A DNA stretch of 26,515 nt from Bacillota bacterium (GTDB taxonomy: Bacteria > Bacillota > Limnochordia > Limnochordales > ZCTH02-B6), in contig QGSR01000005.1 of the NCBI GenBank assembly GCA_003387805.1, positions 1 through 26,515 of the forward strand, read 5' to 3'. This document shows positions 1-7,248 of the stretch, piece by piece. The position numbers were made by a program, and so were the translations under genes. Within the stretch, counting starts at the first letter, position 1, and each line of letters begins with the position of its first letter. The notes beneath the pieces are model-generated. The model ran no database searches, was not told the origin of the DNA, and saw only the letters and a list, made by a program, of their open reading frames with translations.

Positions 1-2
1 TC

Positions 3-875
3 CCCCCATGCGCGTGGGCCGGGGTGCGGCCGGGTGACCGCGGTCAGGGGGTGGGGAGGGCGGGGCTGGGGGGGGCCGGGTGGAGCGGGGGGCCCGGACG
101 GGGGGGGCAGCCGCTCAGCCGCGCCTTGGGCGGTTTCCAGCGGCGGGTGCCGGCCGGGGTGGCCGTCGGCTTCGCGGAGACGACGGACGAGCTGCTCCGG
201 CGGGTGGAGGCGTATCTCGGCCAGGGGTACCGCCGCATCAAGGTCAAGATCGAGCCCGGCCGGGACGCGGACGTTGTGGCCGCCGTCCGTCGGCGGTTTC
301 CGGCCATTAACCTGGCAGCCGACGCCAACGGGTCCTATCGGTGGGCCGACGCGGACGCTCTGCGCCGACTCGACAAATTCGGCATGAGCATGCTGGAGCA
401 GCCGCTGCCGCGGGAGGATCTGCTGGGACACGCGCGGCTCCAGAAGGTGCTGCAAACGCCCATCTGCCTTGACGAAAGCATCAGCAGCGTGCGGCACGCG
501 CAGCAGGCGCTGGCGCTGGGCAGCGGCCGCATGTTCAACATCAAAGCGCCTCGGCTCGGCGGCCTGACCGAAGCGCTGGCCGTTCACGACGAGGCGGTGG
601 CCGCCGGCGTGCCCGTGTGGTGCGGCGGCATGCTGGAAACCGGCATCGGGCGCGCCCACAACGTGGCGTTGGCCTCGCTGCCGGGCTTCACCCTGCCCGG
701 CGACTTGTCGGCGTCCGAACGGTATTGGGTGGAGGACATCGTGCACCCGCCTTTCGCGCTGGACGAGGAAGGTTTCATCCCCGTTCCGGACGGCCCGGGC
801 ATCGGCGTCGAGGTGGACCGGGACCGCCTGGAGGCGCTCACCGTTCGGCAGCGGGTTCACGGCCGGCCCAAGTAG
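3..875 (+). CDS. menC: o-succinylbenzoate synthase / N-acylamino acid racemase family protein, 5' truncated
   Basis: This is an enolase-superfamily enzyme of the MenC/NSAR branch. MenC dehydrates SHCHC to o-succinylbenzoate in menaquinone synthesis; close relatives racemise N-acylamino acids. The frame is open to the window edge, so the N-terminal capping domain is missing and what remains is the barrel. Visible catalytic elements are the KxK motif in RIKVKIEPG (codons near 237-257), the metal-ligand Asp in LAADANG, Glu in MLEQPL, Asp in CLDESI and the second catalytic Lys in FNIKAPRLGG. The segment before GQPLSRALGG is abnormally rich in Gly and Arg and looks like degraded sequence (see findings). 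No other menaquinone gene is visible, so MenC and NSAR activity cannot be separated here. Family assignment is firm; exact substrate is not. Confidence 0.82.
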   Translation, partial: PPCAWAGVRPGDRGQGVGRAGLGGAGWSGGPGRGGQPLSRALGGFQRRVPAGVAVGFAETTDELLRRVEAYLGQGYRRIKVKIEPGRDADVVAAVRRRFPAINLAADANGSYRWADADALRRLDKFGMSMLEQPLPREDLLGHARLQKVLQTPICLDESISSVRHAQQALALGSGRMFNIKAPRLGGLTEALAVHDEAVAAGVPVWCGGMLETGIGRAHNVALASLPGFTLPGDLSASERYWVEDIVHPPFALDEEGFIPVPDGPGIGVEVDRDRLEALTVRQRVHGRPK

Positions 876-1099
876 GCCGCACGGTCCGAGCCGGGGAGCG
901 GAGGGCGCCGCCGGGGGACGGGGGCGATGCGGAAATCACGCCCTCGCCGGCCAGAACTTGGCGCCGGGACGGCGGCAGGAAGCCTCTTCAGCTTGAAGAA
1001 ATTCATCGCACAACGGAGCTGGACATCCACGGATGGCAACGCCGCCCGACGACGACACCATCGCGGCATTCATGGCAGCAGGAAACGGGGGACTTGGCG

Positions 1100-1900
1100 T
1101 TGCATCGCATTGCATCGACGGGCGCAGTGACGCTGCGCTCCAGCCTTGTCGCGACCATCATCGCGCTGCTCTTCGTCTTCATGCTCGGCGGTTCGCCGGG
1201 AGCGCCCGAGGGCCCGCCCGGGCCGGAAACGGGCGGCGGGCCGCCCCCGGCCCGGCCGCCGGCACCGGCTCCGGCCCAGCCGTCCGCCCCGGCTCCCGCC
1301 CGGACGCCGGCACCTGCTCCCGCCGAGGCGCCGGGAGAAGCGAGCCCACCGCTGGCCGGCCGGGTCATCGTCCTGGACGCCGGCCACGGCGGCGCCGACC
1401 CCGGCGCCATCGGGGCCAGCGGCGGGACGTGGGAGAAGTACAACACCCTGTTCGTGGCCCTGGACGCCAAGGCGCTGCTGGAACGGGCGGGCGCTGCGGT
1501 TATTCTGACCCGCAGCGACGACCGCTACGTGCCCCTGGGCACGCGCGCCGCCATCGCGAACCGGGCCGGCGCCGACGTCTTCATCAGCATCCACAACGAC
1601 TGGAATCCCAACCCGTCCCTGCGCGGCGTCACGACCTACTATTATCACGCCCGGAGCCGGCGCCTGGCCGAGACGCTGCAGGCCAGCCTCGTGGCCGCCC
1701 TGGGCGCCCGGGACGTGGGGGTCATGCGCCGTTCCTTCCAGGTCGTGCGGGAGACGACCATGCCGGCGGTGCTCCTGGAACTTGGCTTCCTTTCGAACCG
1801 GAGCGACGAGCGCCTGCTGGCGGACCCCGCGTACCGTTACCGGGCCGCCGAGGCCATTTACAACGGCGTCGTGCAGTACTTCGCTCAGGAAGCGGGTTGA
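1100..1900 (+). CDS. N-acetylmuramoyl-L-alanine amidase (Amidase_3), secreted or membrane-anchored
   Basis: This is a zinc amidase that cleaves the bond between MurNAc and L-Ala of peptidoglycan outside the membrane. Numbered from the TTG at 1100, it has an N-terminal hydrophobic segment (residues ~14-30) acting as signal peptide or anchor. A Pro/Ala-rich linker (about 35-80) follows, then an Amidase_3 domain to the C-terminus. Zinc ligands are His96 in DAGHGG, Glu112 in GGTWEKYN and His165 in SIHND; the catalytic Glu227 lies in LLELGFLS. The open frame extends far upstream, but that part is a shadow of the preceding gene. TTG 1100 is preceded by a G-rich stretch (1087-1091) at useful spacing; TTG 1094 and GTG 1127 are alternatives. 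It resembles CwlD-type amidases, but no sporulation context is visible, so no symbol is given. Confidence 0.85.
   Translation: MHRIASTGAVTLRSSLVATIIALLFVFMLGGSPGAPEGPPGPETGGGPPPARPPAPAPAQPSAPAPARTPAPAPAEAPGEASPPLAGRVIVLDAGHGGADPGAIGASGGTWEKYNTLFVALDAKALLERAGAAVILTRSDDRYVPLGTRAAIANRAGADVFISIHNDWNPNPSLRGVTTYYYHARSRRLAETLQASLVAALGARDVGVMRRSFQVVRETTMPAVLLELGFLSNRSDERLLADPAYRYRAAEAIYNGVVQYFAQEAG
1237..1335 (+). repeat. Pro/Ala-rich low-complexity linker in the amidase
   Basis: The codons between the membrane segment and the catalytic domain encode repeated short Pro-Ala units (PAPAPAQP, APAPARTP, APAPAEAP). The DNA repeats imperfectly, with varied synonymous codons, so this looks like a selected extended wall-spanning linker rather than a recent tandem duplication. 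Confidence 0.6.
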
Positions 1901-1934
1901 TCTTCCGCGCGCGGGAAACCGGTCGCGGTCAGCC

Positions 1935-3260
1935 TCAGTCGCCCTCGTGCAGCGTGGCCATGACCTGCTCGATGGCGTTCAGCGTGTACTCGATGTCTTC
2001 GTCGGTGTGGGCGGCGGTGACGAACCACGCTTCGTACACCGACGGCGCCAGGTTGATGCCCGCGGCCAGCATGCGGCGGAAGAAGCGAGCGAACATGGCC
2101 GTGTCGCTGCGGTCCACGGCGGCCACGTCGCGGACGGGCTCCTCGGTAAACGCGACGGACAAGGCGCCGGCCCGCTGGTTCACCTGCACCGGGACGCCGT
2201 GGCGGGCCGCCGACTCCCGCAGCCCCCGGGCCAGGGCTCCGCCGTGGGCCGTCAGCCGTTCGTACAGGCCCGGTTCCTGCAGCGCCTTCAGGCACGCCAG
2301 CCCGGCCGCCACCGACACCGGGTTGCCCGCGAAGGTACCCGATTGGTACACCGGCCCCACCGGCGCCACGTAGTCCATAATGGCCGCGGGCCCGCCGTAC
2401 GCGCCGATGGGCAGGCCGCCGCCGATGATCTTGCCCAGCACCGTAATGTCGGGCGTGAAGCCCAGCGCGTCCTGAATGGCCCCGTAGCGGAAGCGGAAGG
2501 CGGTGATGACCTCGTCGTAAATCGTCAGCGCGCCCAGCTGCCGCGCCGCCGCGTGCACCGCCTCCAAAAAGCCGGGCACGGGCTCCACGATGCCGAAGTT
2601 GCCGACCACGGGCTCCAGCAAGAAGGCCGCCACGTCGTGCCCGGAGCCGTCCGCGGCGCCGTACTCGTCCAGGTTCCGGACGAACCGCTCCACCGCGGCC
2701 GCGTCGTTGTACGGCAAGACAATGATGTCCTTGGCCACGCCGGGCGGGACGCCGGCGCTGTCTTCCTTGCCGATGGTGGCCGGCCCGGAGCCCGCGTCCA
2801 GCAGCATCGGATCCGAGTGGCCGTGGTAGCAGCCGGAAAACTTCACGATCTTGTTGCGGCCCGTCACGCCCCGGGCCAGCCGGATGGCTGACATGACGGC
2901 CTCGGTGCCCGTGTTGACCAGGCGCACCTTCTCCAGCGAGGGAATGGCCGCCCGCAGCGTCTCGGCGAAGACGACTTCCTGCTCGTGGGGCGTGCCGAAC
3001 ACGGTGCCGCGCTCGGCCGCCTTCGCAATGGCCTCCGTGACGGCGGGGTGGGCGTGGCCGAGGATGAGCGCGCCGTACGCGCCCAGATAGTCGATATAGC
3101 GGTTGCCGTCCACGTCCCAGAAGTACGCGCCTGCGGCGCGCCGCATAAAGATCGGGTGTGCCCCGCCCACGGCTTCGAAGGCTCTGGACGGGCTGTTGAC
3201 GCCGCCCACGATGCTGCGGACGGCCCTTTGCCACAACTCCTGCGAACGTTGTCTGCGCAC
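1935..3260 (-). CDS. hemL: glutamate-1-semialdehyde 2,1-aminomutase (GsaB-like)
   Basis: This is a PLP-dependent class III enzyme that converts glutamate-1-semialdehyde to 5-aminolevulinate, the last step of the C5 route to tetrapyrroles. The 441 residues match the usual length. Family marks are IVGGVNSPSRAF at the N-terminus, NTGTEAVMSAIRLAR, CYHGHSDPML, IYDEVITAFRF and the PLP-binding Lys (about residue 277) in LGKIIGGGLPIGAYGG. From memory, segments such as EPVVGNFGIVEP and VITAFRFRYG resemble the Bacillus second paralogue GsaB more than canonical HemL. The start is GTG with an AGAGGAAG ribosome binding site just upstream. No other haem gene adjoins it. It is transcribed divergently from the SUF operon and converges with the amidase gene across 34 bases. 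Activity as an aminomutase is very likely; which paralogue it is remains uncertain. Confidence 0.9.
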   Translation of the reverse strand: MRRQRSQELWQRAVRSIVGGVNSPSRAFEAVGGAHPIFMRRAAGAYFWDVDGNRYIDYLGAYGALILGHAHPAVTEAIAKAAERGTVFGTPHEQEVVFAETLRAAIPSLEKVRLVNTGTEAVMSAIRLARGVTGRNKIVKFSGCYHGHSDPMLLDAGSGPATIGKEDSAGVPPGVAKDIIVLPYNDAAAVERFVRNLDEYGAADGSGHDVAAFLLEPVVGNFGIVEPVPGFLEAVHAAARQLGALTIYDEVITAFRFRYGAIQDALGFTPDITVLGKIIGGGLPIGAYGGPAAIMDYVAPVGPVYQSGTFAGNPVSVAAGLACLKALQEPGLYERLTAHGGALARGLRESAARHGVPVQVNQRAGALSVAFTEEPVRDVAAVDRSDTAMFARFFRRMLAAGINLAPSVYEAWFVTAAHTDEDIEYTLNAIEQVMATLHEGD

Positions 3261-3392
3261 GTCTTCCTCTTCACTCCATCAAAGCAAATGGGCGGCCAAG
3301 GTGACGGCCCGGCCCGCCGGGCCGCGCCGCCGGCTCGGCCACGGCTTTTCCGGTTTCGCTGCCGGCGGCCCGGTTTCCTTTTTTGGCCGCGC

Positions 3393-3421
3393 TTGACACT
3401 GCCAAACCGCTCGGGCACAAT
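3393..3421 (+). promoter_or_regulatory. sigma-A-type promoter of the suf operon
   Basis: A perfect -35 hexamer TTGACA (3393-3398) is followed after exactly 17 bases by CACAAT (3416-3421), a 4/6 match to TATAAT. Transcription should start near 3428, leaving a leader of about 60 bases before sufC. Confidence 0.75.
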
Positions 3422-3423
3422 GA

Positions 3424-3447
3424 AAAAGGGCAATCAGCGGCCCTTTT
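3424..3447 (+). promoter_or_regulatory. inverted repeat overlapping the suf transcription start
   Basis: AAAAGGGC (3424-3431) and GCCCTTTT (3440-3447) form perfect 8-base arms around an 8-base centre. The repeat begins three bases after the -10 hexamer and straddles the predicted +1. It is therefore better placed for a DNA-binding repressor than for a transcribed hairpin, because the left arm would be only partly transcribed. No regulator gene is next to it. Confidence 0.45.
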
Positions 3448-3466
3448 CACGGGGCCGTTTCTCAAT

Positions 3467-3475
3467 GGAAAGGAG
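3467..3475 (+). promoter_or_regulatory. ribosome binding site of sufC
   Basis: GGAAAGGAG lies 11 bases before the ATG at 3487. It fixes that start against the longer out-of-frame openings upstream. Confidence 0.7.
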
Positions 3476-3486
3476 TCGACACGAAC

Positions 3487-4245
3487 ATGTCCAGACCTAC
3501 CCTGGAGATCAAGGATCTCCATGTCAGCATCGAGGGTAGTGAAATTATTAAAGGCCTGTCGCTTACCGTCAAGGGCGGGGAAGTGCACGCGCTCATGGGG
3601 CCCAACGGCTCCGGCAAGAGCACGCTGGCCAACACGCTGATGGGCCATCCGCGCTACGACGTGGAGGACGGCCAGGTGCTCCTGGACGGCGAGGACATCC
3701 TGGAGATGGAGCCCGATGAGCGGGCCAAGAGGGGCCTGTTCCTGGCCTTCCAGTACCCGGTGGAAATTCCCGGCGTGACGGTGGCCAACTTCCTGCGCGC
3801 CGCGTACAACGCGCTGCACGGCGACGAGAAACCCCTCTCCGTGCTGGAGTTCCACCAGCTGCTCCAGCAGCACATGAAGGAGCTGGAGATGGACGAGGAG
3901 TTCGCCGGCCGCTACCTGAACGAAGGCTTCTCCGGCGGCGAGAAGAAGCGGCACGAAATTTTGCAGATGGCGCTGCTGAAGCCGCGCATCGCCATCATGG
4001 ACGAAACCGACTCGGGGCTGGACATCGACGCGCTCAAGATCGTGGCCGACGGCGTCAACCGCCAGCGCAGCGACGAGCTGGGCGTGCTGGTCATCACCCA
4101 CTACTCGCGCATTCTCGAGTACCTGAAGCCCGATTACGTCCACATTATGATGGACGGCCGCATCGTGCGCTCCGGCGGGCCCGAGCTGGCCAAGGAGCTG
4201 GAGGAGAAGGGCTACGACTGGCTCCGGGAAGAAATCAACGCGTAG
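3487..4245 (+). CDS. sufC: Fe-S cluster assembly ATPase SufC
   Basis: This is the soluble ABC-type ATPase of the SUF machinery. It binds SufB/SufD and drives conformational changes needed for Fe-S cluster assembly on the cytosolic scaffold. At 252 residues it is the usual length. The Walker A motif GPNGSGKST is at residues 38-46. The SufC-type signature SGGEKKRHE starts at 149, with two Lys where transporters have Gln. Walker B is [10 protein letters not shown] with D172/E173. No membrane segment is present. It is first in the operon, directly behind a well-formed promoter, and is followed after 30 bases by sufD. The order sufC-sufD-sufS-sufU is the Gram-positive arrangement. Confidence 0.97.
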   Translation: MSRPTLEIKDLHVSIEGSEIIKGLSLTVKGGEVHALMGPNGSGKSTLANTLMGHPRYDVEDGQVLLDGEDILEMEPDERAKRGLFLAFQYPVEIPGVTVANFLRAAYNALHGDEKPLSVLEFHQLLQQHMKELEMDEEFAGRYLNEGFSGGEKKRHEILQMALLKPRIAIMDETDSGLDIDALKIVADGVNRQRSDELGVLVITHYSRILEYLKPDYVHIMMDGRIVRSGGPELAKELEEKGYDWLREEINA

Positions 4246-4275
4246 TGCGCTGCGCGGCGCAAGGAGGATAGGTGA

Positions 4276-5577
4276 ATGACCACCCAGACCAAGCTGGACC
4301 AGGACTACGTCGTGGAGTTGTCGGCGCGCAAAGACGAGCCCGCCTGGATGAAAGAGCGGCGCCTGGCGGCGTGGCGCAAGTTCCAGGAGCTGCCGGTGCC
4401 GCACTACGAGCGGACGCGCCTGCGCGACTCCCATTACGATAAATTCATTCCGTACGTCGAGACCCCCGCGGCGGACAGCTGGGAACAGCTCCCCGAGGAG
4501 CTGCGCCGGGCGGTGGGCGACCCGGAGGGCCGGCTCATCGTCGTGCAGCGCAATTCGGAAGTGGTGTACCAGCAGCTGCCCGCCGATTTGCCCGAGGGCG
4601 TCATCGTCACGGATCTGGACACCGCTGTCAGAGAGCACCCCGATCTCGTGGAAAAGTACTTCATGAACCGAAATTTCCCGAGCGGGGACAACAAGACCGT
4701 CGCGCTCAACGCCGCGCTGCACTCGGGCGGGCTGTTCGTGTACGTGCCCGAGGACGTGCGGGTGAAGACGCCGGTGGAGTTCATCGTGTGGATCGACGAG
4801 GCCGGCGTGGGCGTGTTTGACCACTCCATCGTCGTGGCCGAGCCCCGCAGCCGCGTGCGGCTGGTGGAGATGGCTCTGAGCCCGGAGGATCTGGGCAAGG
4901 CGTACCGCTACGGCGTGCTGGACGTGTTCACCGGCGAAGGCGCGTCGGCCACGCTCAGCAACGTTCAGGCGCTGGGCGAAAACGTGCAGAACCTGGTGGT
5001 GCGCCGCACCGAGCCGGGCCAGCGCAGCCGCACCGACTGGGTTTCCGCCGAGTTCGGCGGCGCGCTGTCGGTGAACGAGATCGACAGCCAGATCACCGGC
5101 GTCGGCAGCGAGGTGCGGGGCCTGGGCGTGTTCTTCGCCTCGGGCAAACAGCACCTGGACCTGGAGCTCATGATGATCCAGGACGCCCGCGAGACCGGCA
5201 CCGACATCTTGGTGCGGGGCGTCGTCAAAGACGAAGGCCGGGCCGTGTACGCGCCCTACACGCGCATGCGGCACGACGCCAAGGACAGCACGGGCTTCCA
5301 GCGGGGCAACACGCTGGTGCTTGATCCGACGGCCCGGGCGTACAGCATCCCGCAGCTGCACGTGGAGGAAGACGAAGTGCAGGGCGCGGGCCACGCGGCC
5401 ACGGTGGGCAAAGTGGACGAAGACCACCTCTACTACCTGCGCAGCCGCGGCCTGACGGAGCTGGAGGCGAAGAAGCTGATCGTGGACGGCTTCTTCAATA
5501 CCGTGCTGGACCACATTCCCATCAAGTCCGTGCGCCAGCACGTCATCAACCTGATCGAACGGAAGATGAGCGCATGA
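4276..5577 (+). CDS. sufD: Fe-S cluster assembly scaffold protein SufD
   Basis: This is a SufB/SufD-superfamily beta-helix protein and partner in the SufBCD scaffold; it is needed for iron acquisition and cluster assembly. At 433 residues it fits SufD. The N-terminus (KDEPAWMKERRLAAW, then RTRLRDSHYDKF) is SufD-like. The C-terminal core contains the conserved His in GAGHAATVGKVDED, then YYLRSRGLTELEAKKLIVDG, which is the SufC-contacting end. SufB is the main alternative, but the N-terminus and the GAGHAATVG segment favour SufD. An AAGGAGG site precedes the ATG, and a small 5-bp hairpin (4246-4261) sits just before that site. The stop overlaps the sufS start by four bases (ATGA), indicating translational coupling. 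Confidence 0.9.
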   Translation: MTTQTKLDQDYVVELSARKDEPAWMKERRLAAWRKFQELPVPHYERTRLRDSHYDKFIPYVETPAADSWEQLPEELRRAVGDPEGRLIVVQRNSEVVYQQLPADLPEGVIVTDLDTAVREHPDLVEKYFMNRNFPSGDNKTVALNAALHSGGLFVYVPEDVRVKTPVEFIVWIDEAGVGVFDHSIVVAEPRSRVRLVEMALSPEDLGKAYRYGVLDVFTGEGASATLSNVQALGENVQNLVVRRTEPGQRSRTDWVSAEFGGALSVNEIDSQITGVGSEVRGLGVFFASGKQHLDLELMMIQDARETGTDILVRGVVKDEGRAVYAPYTRMRHDAKDSTGFQRGNTLVLDPTARAYSIPQLHVEEDEVQGAGHAATVGKVDEDHLYYLRSRGLTELEAKKLIVDGFFNTVLDHIPIKSVRQHVINLIERKMSA

Positions 5578-6803
5578 TCGACGTGCAGGCTGTACGCCGG
5601 GATTTCCCGGTGCTTGACCAAATGGTCAACGGGCGGCCGCTGGTCTACCTGGACAGCGCGGCCACTGCGCAGAAGCCGCGCGTCGTCATCGAAACCGTCG
5701 AACGCTACTACGCGGAATACAACGCCAACGTGCACCGGGCCATCCACGCGCTGGGTGAACGGGCCACCATCCGGTATGAAGAAGCGCGCCGCAAAGTGGC
5801 GCGCTTCATCAATGCGCCGGAACCCGAGACGGTCATCTTCGTCAAGAACGCGACGGAGGCCATCAACCTGGTGGCCTACAGCTGGGCCAGGAACAACCTG
5901 GCGGAAGGCGACGAGATCGTCGTCTCGCCCATCGAGCACCACTCCAACCTGGTGCCGTGGCAGCTGGCGGCCAAGGCCACCGGCGCCCGCCTGCGCTTCT
6001 TCGAGGTCACCGAGGACGGGCGCATCCGCACCGACAACCTGGATGACGTCATCACCGAGCGGACGAAGCTGGTGGCGGTGACCCACGCGTCCAACGTGCT
6101 GGGCACCATCGTGCCGGTGAAGGAGATTGCGTACGCGGCCCGGCGGAAGGGCGCGGTGGTGCTGGTGGACGGCGCCCAGAGCACGCCGCACATGCCCGTG
6201 GACGTGCAGGCTTTGGGCTGCGACTTTTTCGCGTTCTCCGGCCACAAGATGCTGGGGCCCACCGGCGTCGGCGTGCTTTGGGGCCGGCGGGAGCTGCTGG
6301 AAAACATGGAGCCGTTCCTGGGCGGCGGCGACATGATCAGCTCCGTGTCTTTGACCGAGTCGCGCTGGGCCGACTTGCCCTACAAGTTCGAGGCCGGCAC
6401 GCCCAACATCGCGGCGGTCATCGGCCTGGGCGCGGCGGTGGACTATTTGACCGGGCTGGGCATGGAAAACGTGCACGCCCACGAGCAGCAGCTGGTGCAA
6501 TACGCCATGGCGGAGCTGCGCAAAGTGCCCGGCCTCACCATTTACGGACCCGAGCACCGGGGCGGGCTGGTGACCTTCAATTTGGAGGATATCCACCCGC
6601 ACGATCTGGCCACCATCCTCAACGAGGAAGGCATCGCCATCCGCGCAGGCCACCACTGCGCGGAGCCGGTCATGCGGTGGCTGGGGGTGCCGGCCACGGC
6701 GCGGGCCAGCTTTTACGTGTACAATACGGAAGAGGACGTGGACCGGCTGGTGGCCGGCCTGCACACCGCGAGGGAGTTTTTCGGCCATGTCGCTGGAAAG
6801 TAA
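5574..6803 (+). CDS. sufS: cysteine desulfurase SufS
   Basis: This is a PLP-dependent group II cysteine desulfurase. It takes sulfur from cysteine as a persulfide and passes it to SufU for Fe-S assembly in the cytosol. At 409 residues it is the standard length. The PLP Lys225 is in FSGHKMLGPTGVGVLWG and the catalytic Cys362 is in RAGHHCAEPVMRWLG. The N-terminal segment YLDSAATAQKP and the HANVHR-like ANVHRAIHALGERAT are typical of the SufS/CsdA group. The start overlaps sufD by four bases, and the end overlaps sufU by 17 bases, so the three proteins are probably made in balanced amounts. SufS rather than IscS/NifS is supported by the neighbours and length. Confidence 0.96.
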   Translation: MIDVQAVRRDFPVLDQMVNGRPLVYLDSAATAQKPRVVIETVERYYAEYNANVHRAIHALGERATIRYEEARRKVARFINAPEPETVIFVKNATEAINLVAYSWARNNLAEGDEIVVSPIEHHSNLVPWQLAAKATGARLRFFEVTEDGRIRTDNLDDVITERTKLVAVTHASNVLGTIVPVKEIAYAARRKGAVVLVDGAQSTPHMPVDVQALGCDFFAFSGHKMLGPTGVGVLWGRRELLENMEPFLGGGDMISSVSLTESRWADLPYKFEAGTPNIAAVIGLGAAVDYLTGLGMENVHAHEQQLVQYAMAELRKVPGLTIYGPEHRGGLVTFNLEDIHPHDLATILNEEGIAIRAGHHCAEPVMRWLGVPATARASFYVYNTEEDVDRLVAGLHTAREFFGHVAGK

Positions 6804-7236
6804 CCACCCGGTCCGGCTCAGCGAGCTGTATCGGGAAGTGATTATGGACCATTACCGCAGCCCGCGCAACAAAGGCGAGCTGCCCGACCCGACGGTGTCC
6901 ATCGACCTGAACAACCCGACGTGCGGCGACGAAATCTCTTTGTACCTGCTGGTGAAGGACGGCGTCGTCCAAGACGCCCGCTTCAGCGGCCAAGGCTGCT
7001 CCATCAGCCAGGCGTCGGCGTCCATGATGACGCAGGCGGTGAAGGGCAAGACCGTGGCCGAGGCCCGGGACATGGTGGATCGCTTCAAGCGCATGATGCA
7101 CGGCGACGAAGAGGCGGGCCGGCCCCTGGGCGACGCGGTGGCGCTGCACGGCGTTTCCAAGTTCCCGGTGCGCATCAAGTGCGCGCTGCTGTCGTGGGAG
7201 GCGCTGGAACGCAGCCTGGAGCAGCTGCCCGGGTAA
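6787..7236 (+). CDS. sufU: SufU-type zinc-dependent sulfurtransferase
   Basis: This is an IscU-fold protein that in Bacillota acts as a zinc-dependent sulfur acceptor for SufS. The 149 residues carry the three conserved cysteines: Cys46 with Asp48 in NPTCGDEIS, Cys71 in GQGCSISQAS and Cys132 in RIKCALLSWEAL. The roughly 20-residue insertion before the last Cys (around MMHGDEEAGRPLGD) separates SufU from IscU. The start lies inside the end of sufS. It is the last gene of the operon: 12 bases later the convergent ABC gene ends. I found no convincing terminator and no sufB here, although sufB usually follows sufU in Bacillus-type clusters. Confidence 0.95.
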   Translation: MSLESNHPVRLSELYREVIMDHYRSPRNKGELPDPTVSIDLNNPTCGDEISLYLLVKDGVVQDARFSGQGCSISQASASMMTQAVKGKTVAEARDMVDRFKRMMHGDEEAGRPLGDAVALHGVSKFPVRIKCALLSWEALERSLEQLPG

Positions 7237-7248
7237 GCCGGGGCGCCC

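Noticed and set aside
617..1093. N-terminal extension of the amidase frame
   Set aside because: It overlaps the menC-like gene in another frame and is Arg/Gly-rich without domain features. A membrane segment typical of an N-terminus begins only after 1100.
876..1099. Possible promoter for the amidase (TTGAAG near 993)
   Set aside because: No -10 hexamer at suitable spacing. Nothing else recognisable in these 224 bases.
1901..1934. Terminator between the convergent amidase and hemL genes
   Set aside because: The GC-alternating stretch forms only a mismatched short stem and has no T-run.
3271..5541. 756-residue open frame on the minus strand, antisense to sufC and sufD
   Set aside because: His/Val/Leu/Arg-rich product with no recognisable domain, lying opposite two certain genes. 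It is the reverse-frame shadow caused by high-GC codon use.
7225..7248. Terminator between sufU and the convergent ABC gene
   Set aside because: Only a five-pair stem (CCCGG/CCGGG) around the stop region and no T-run.
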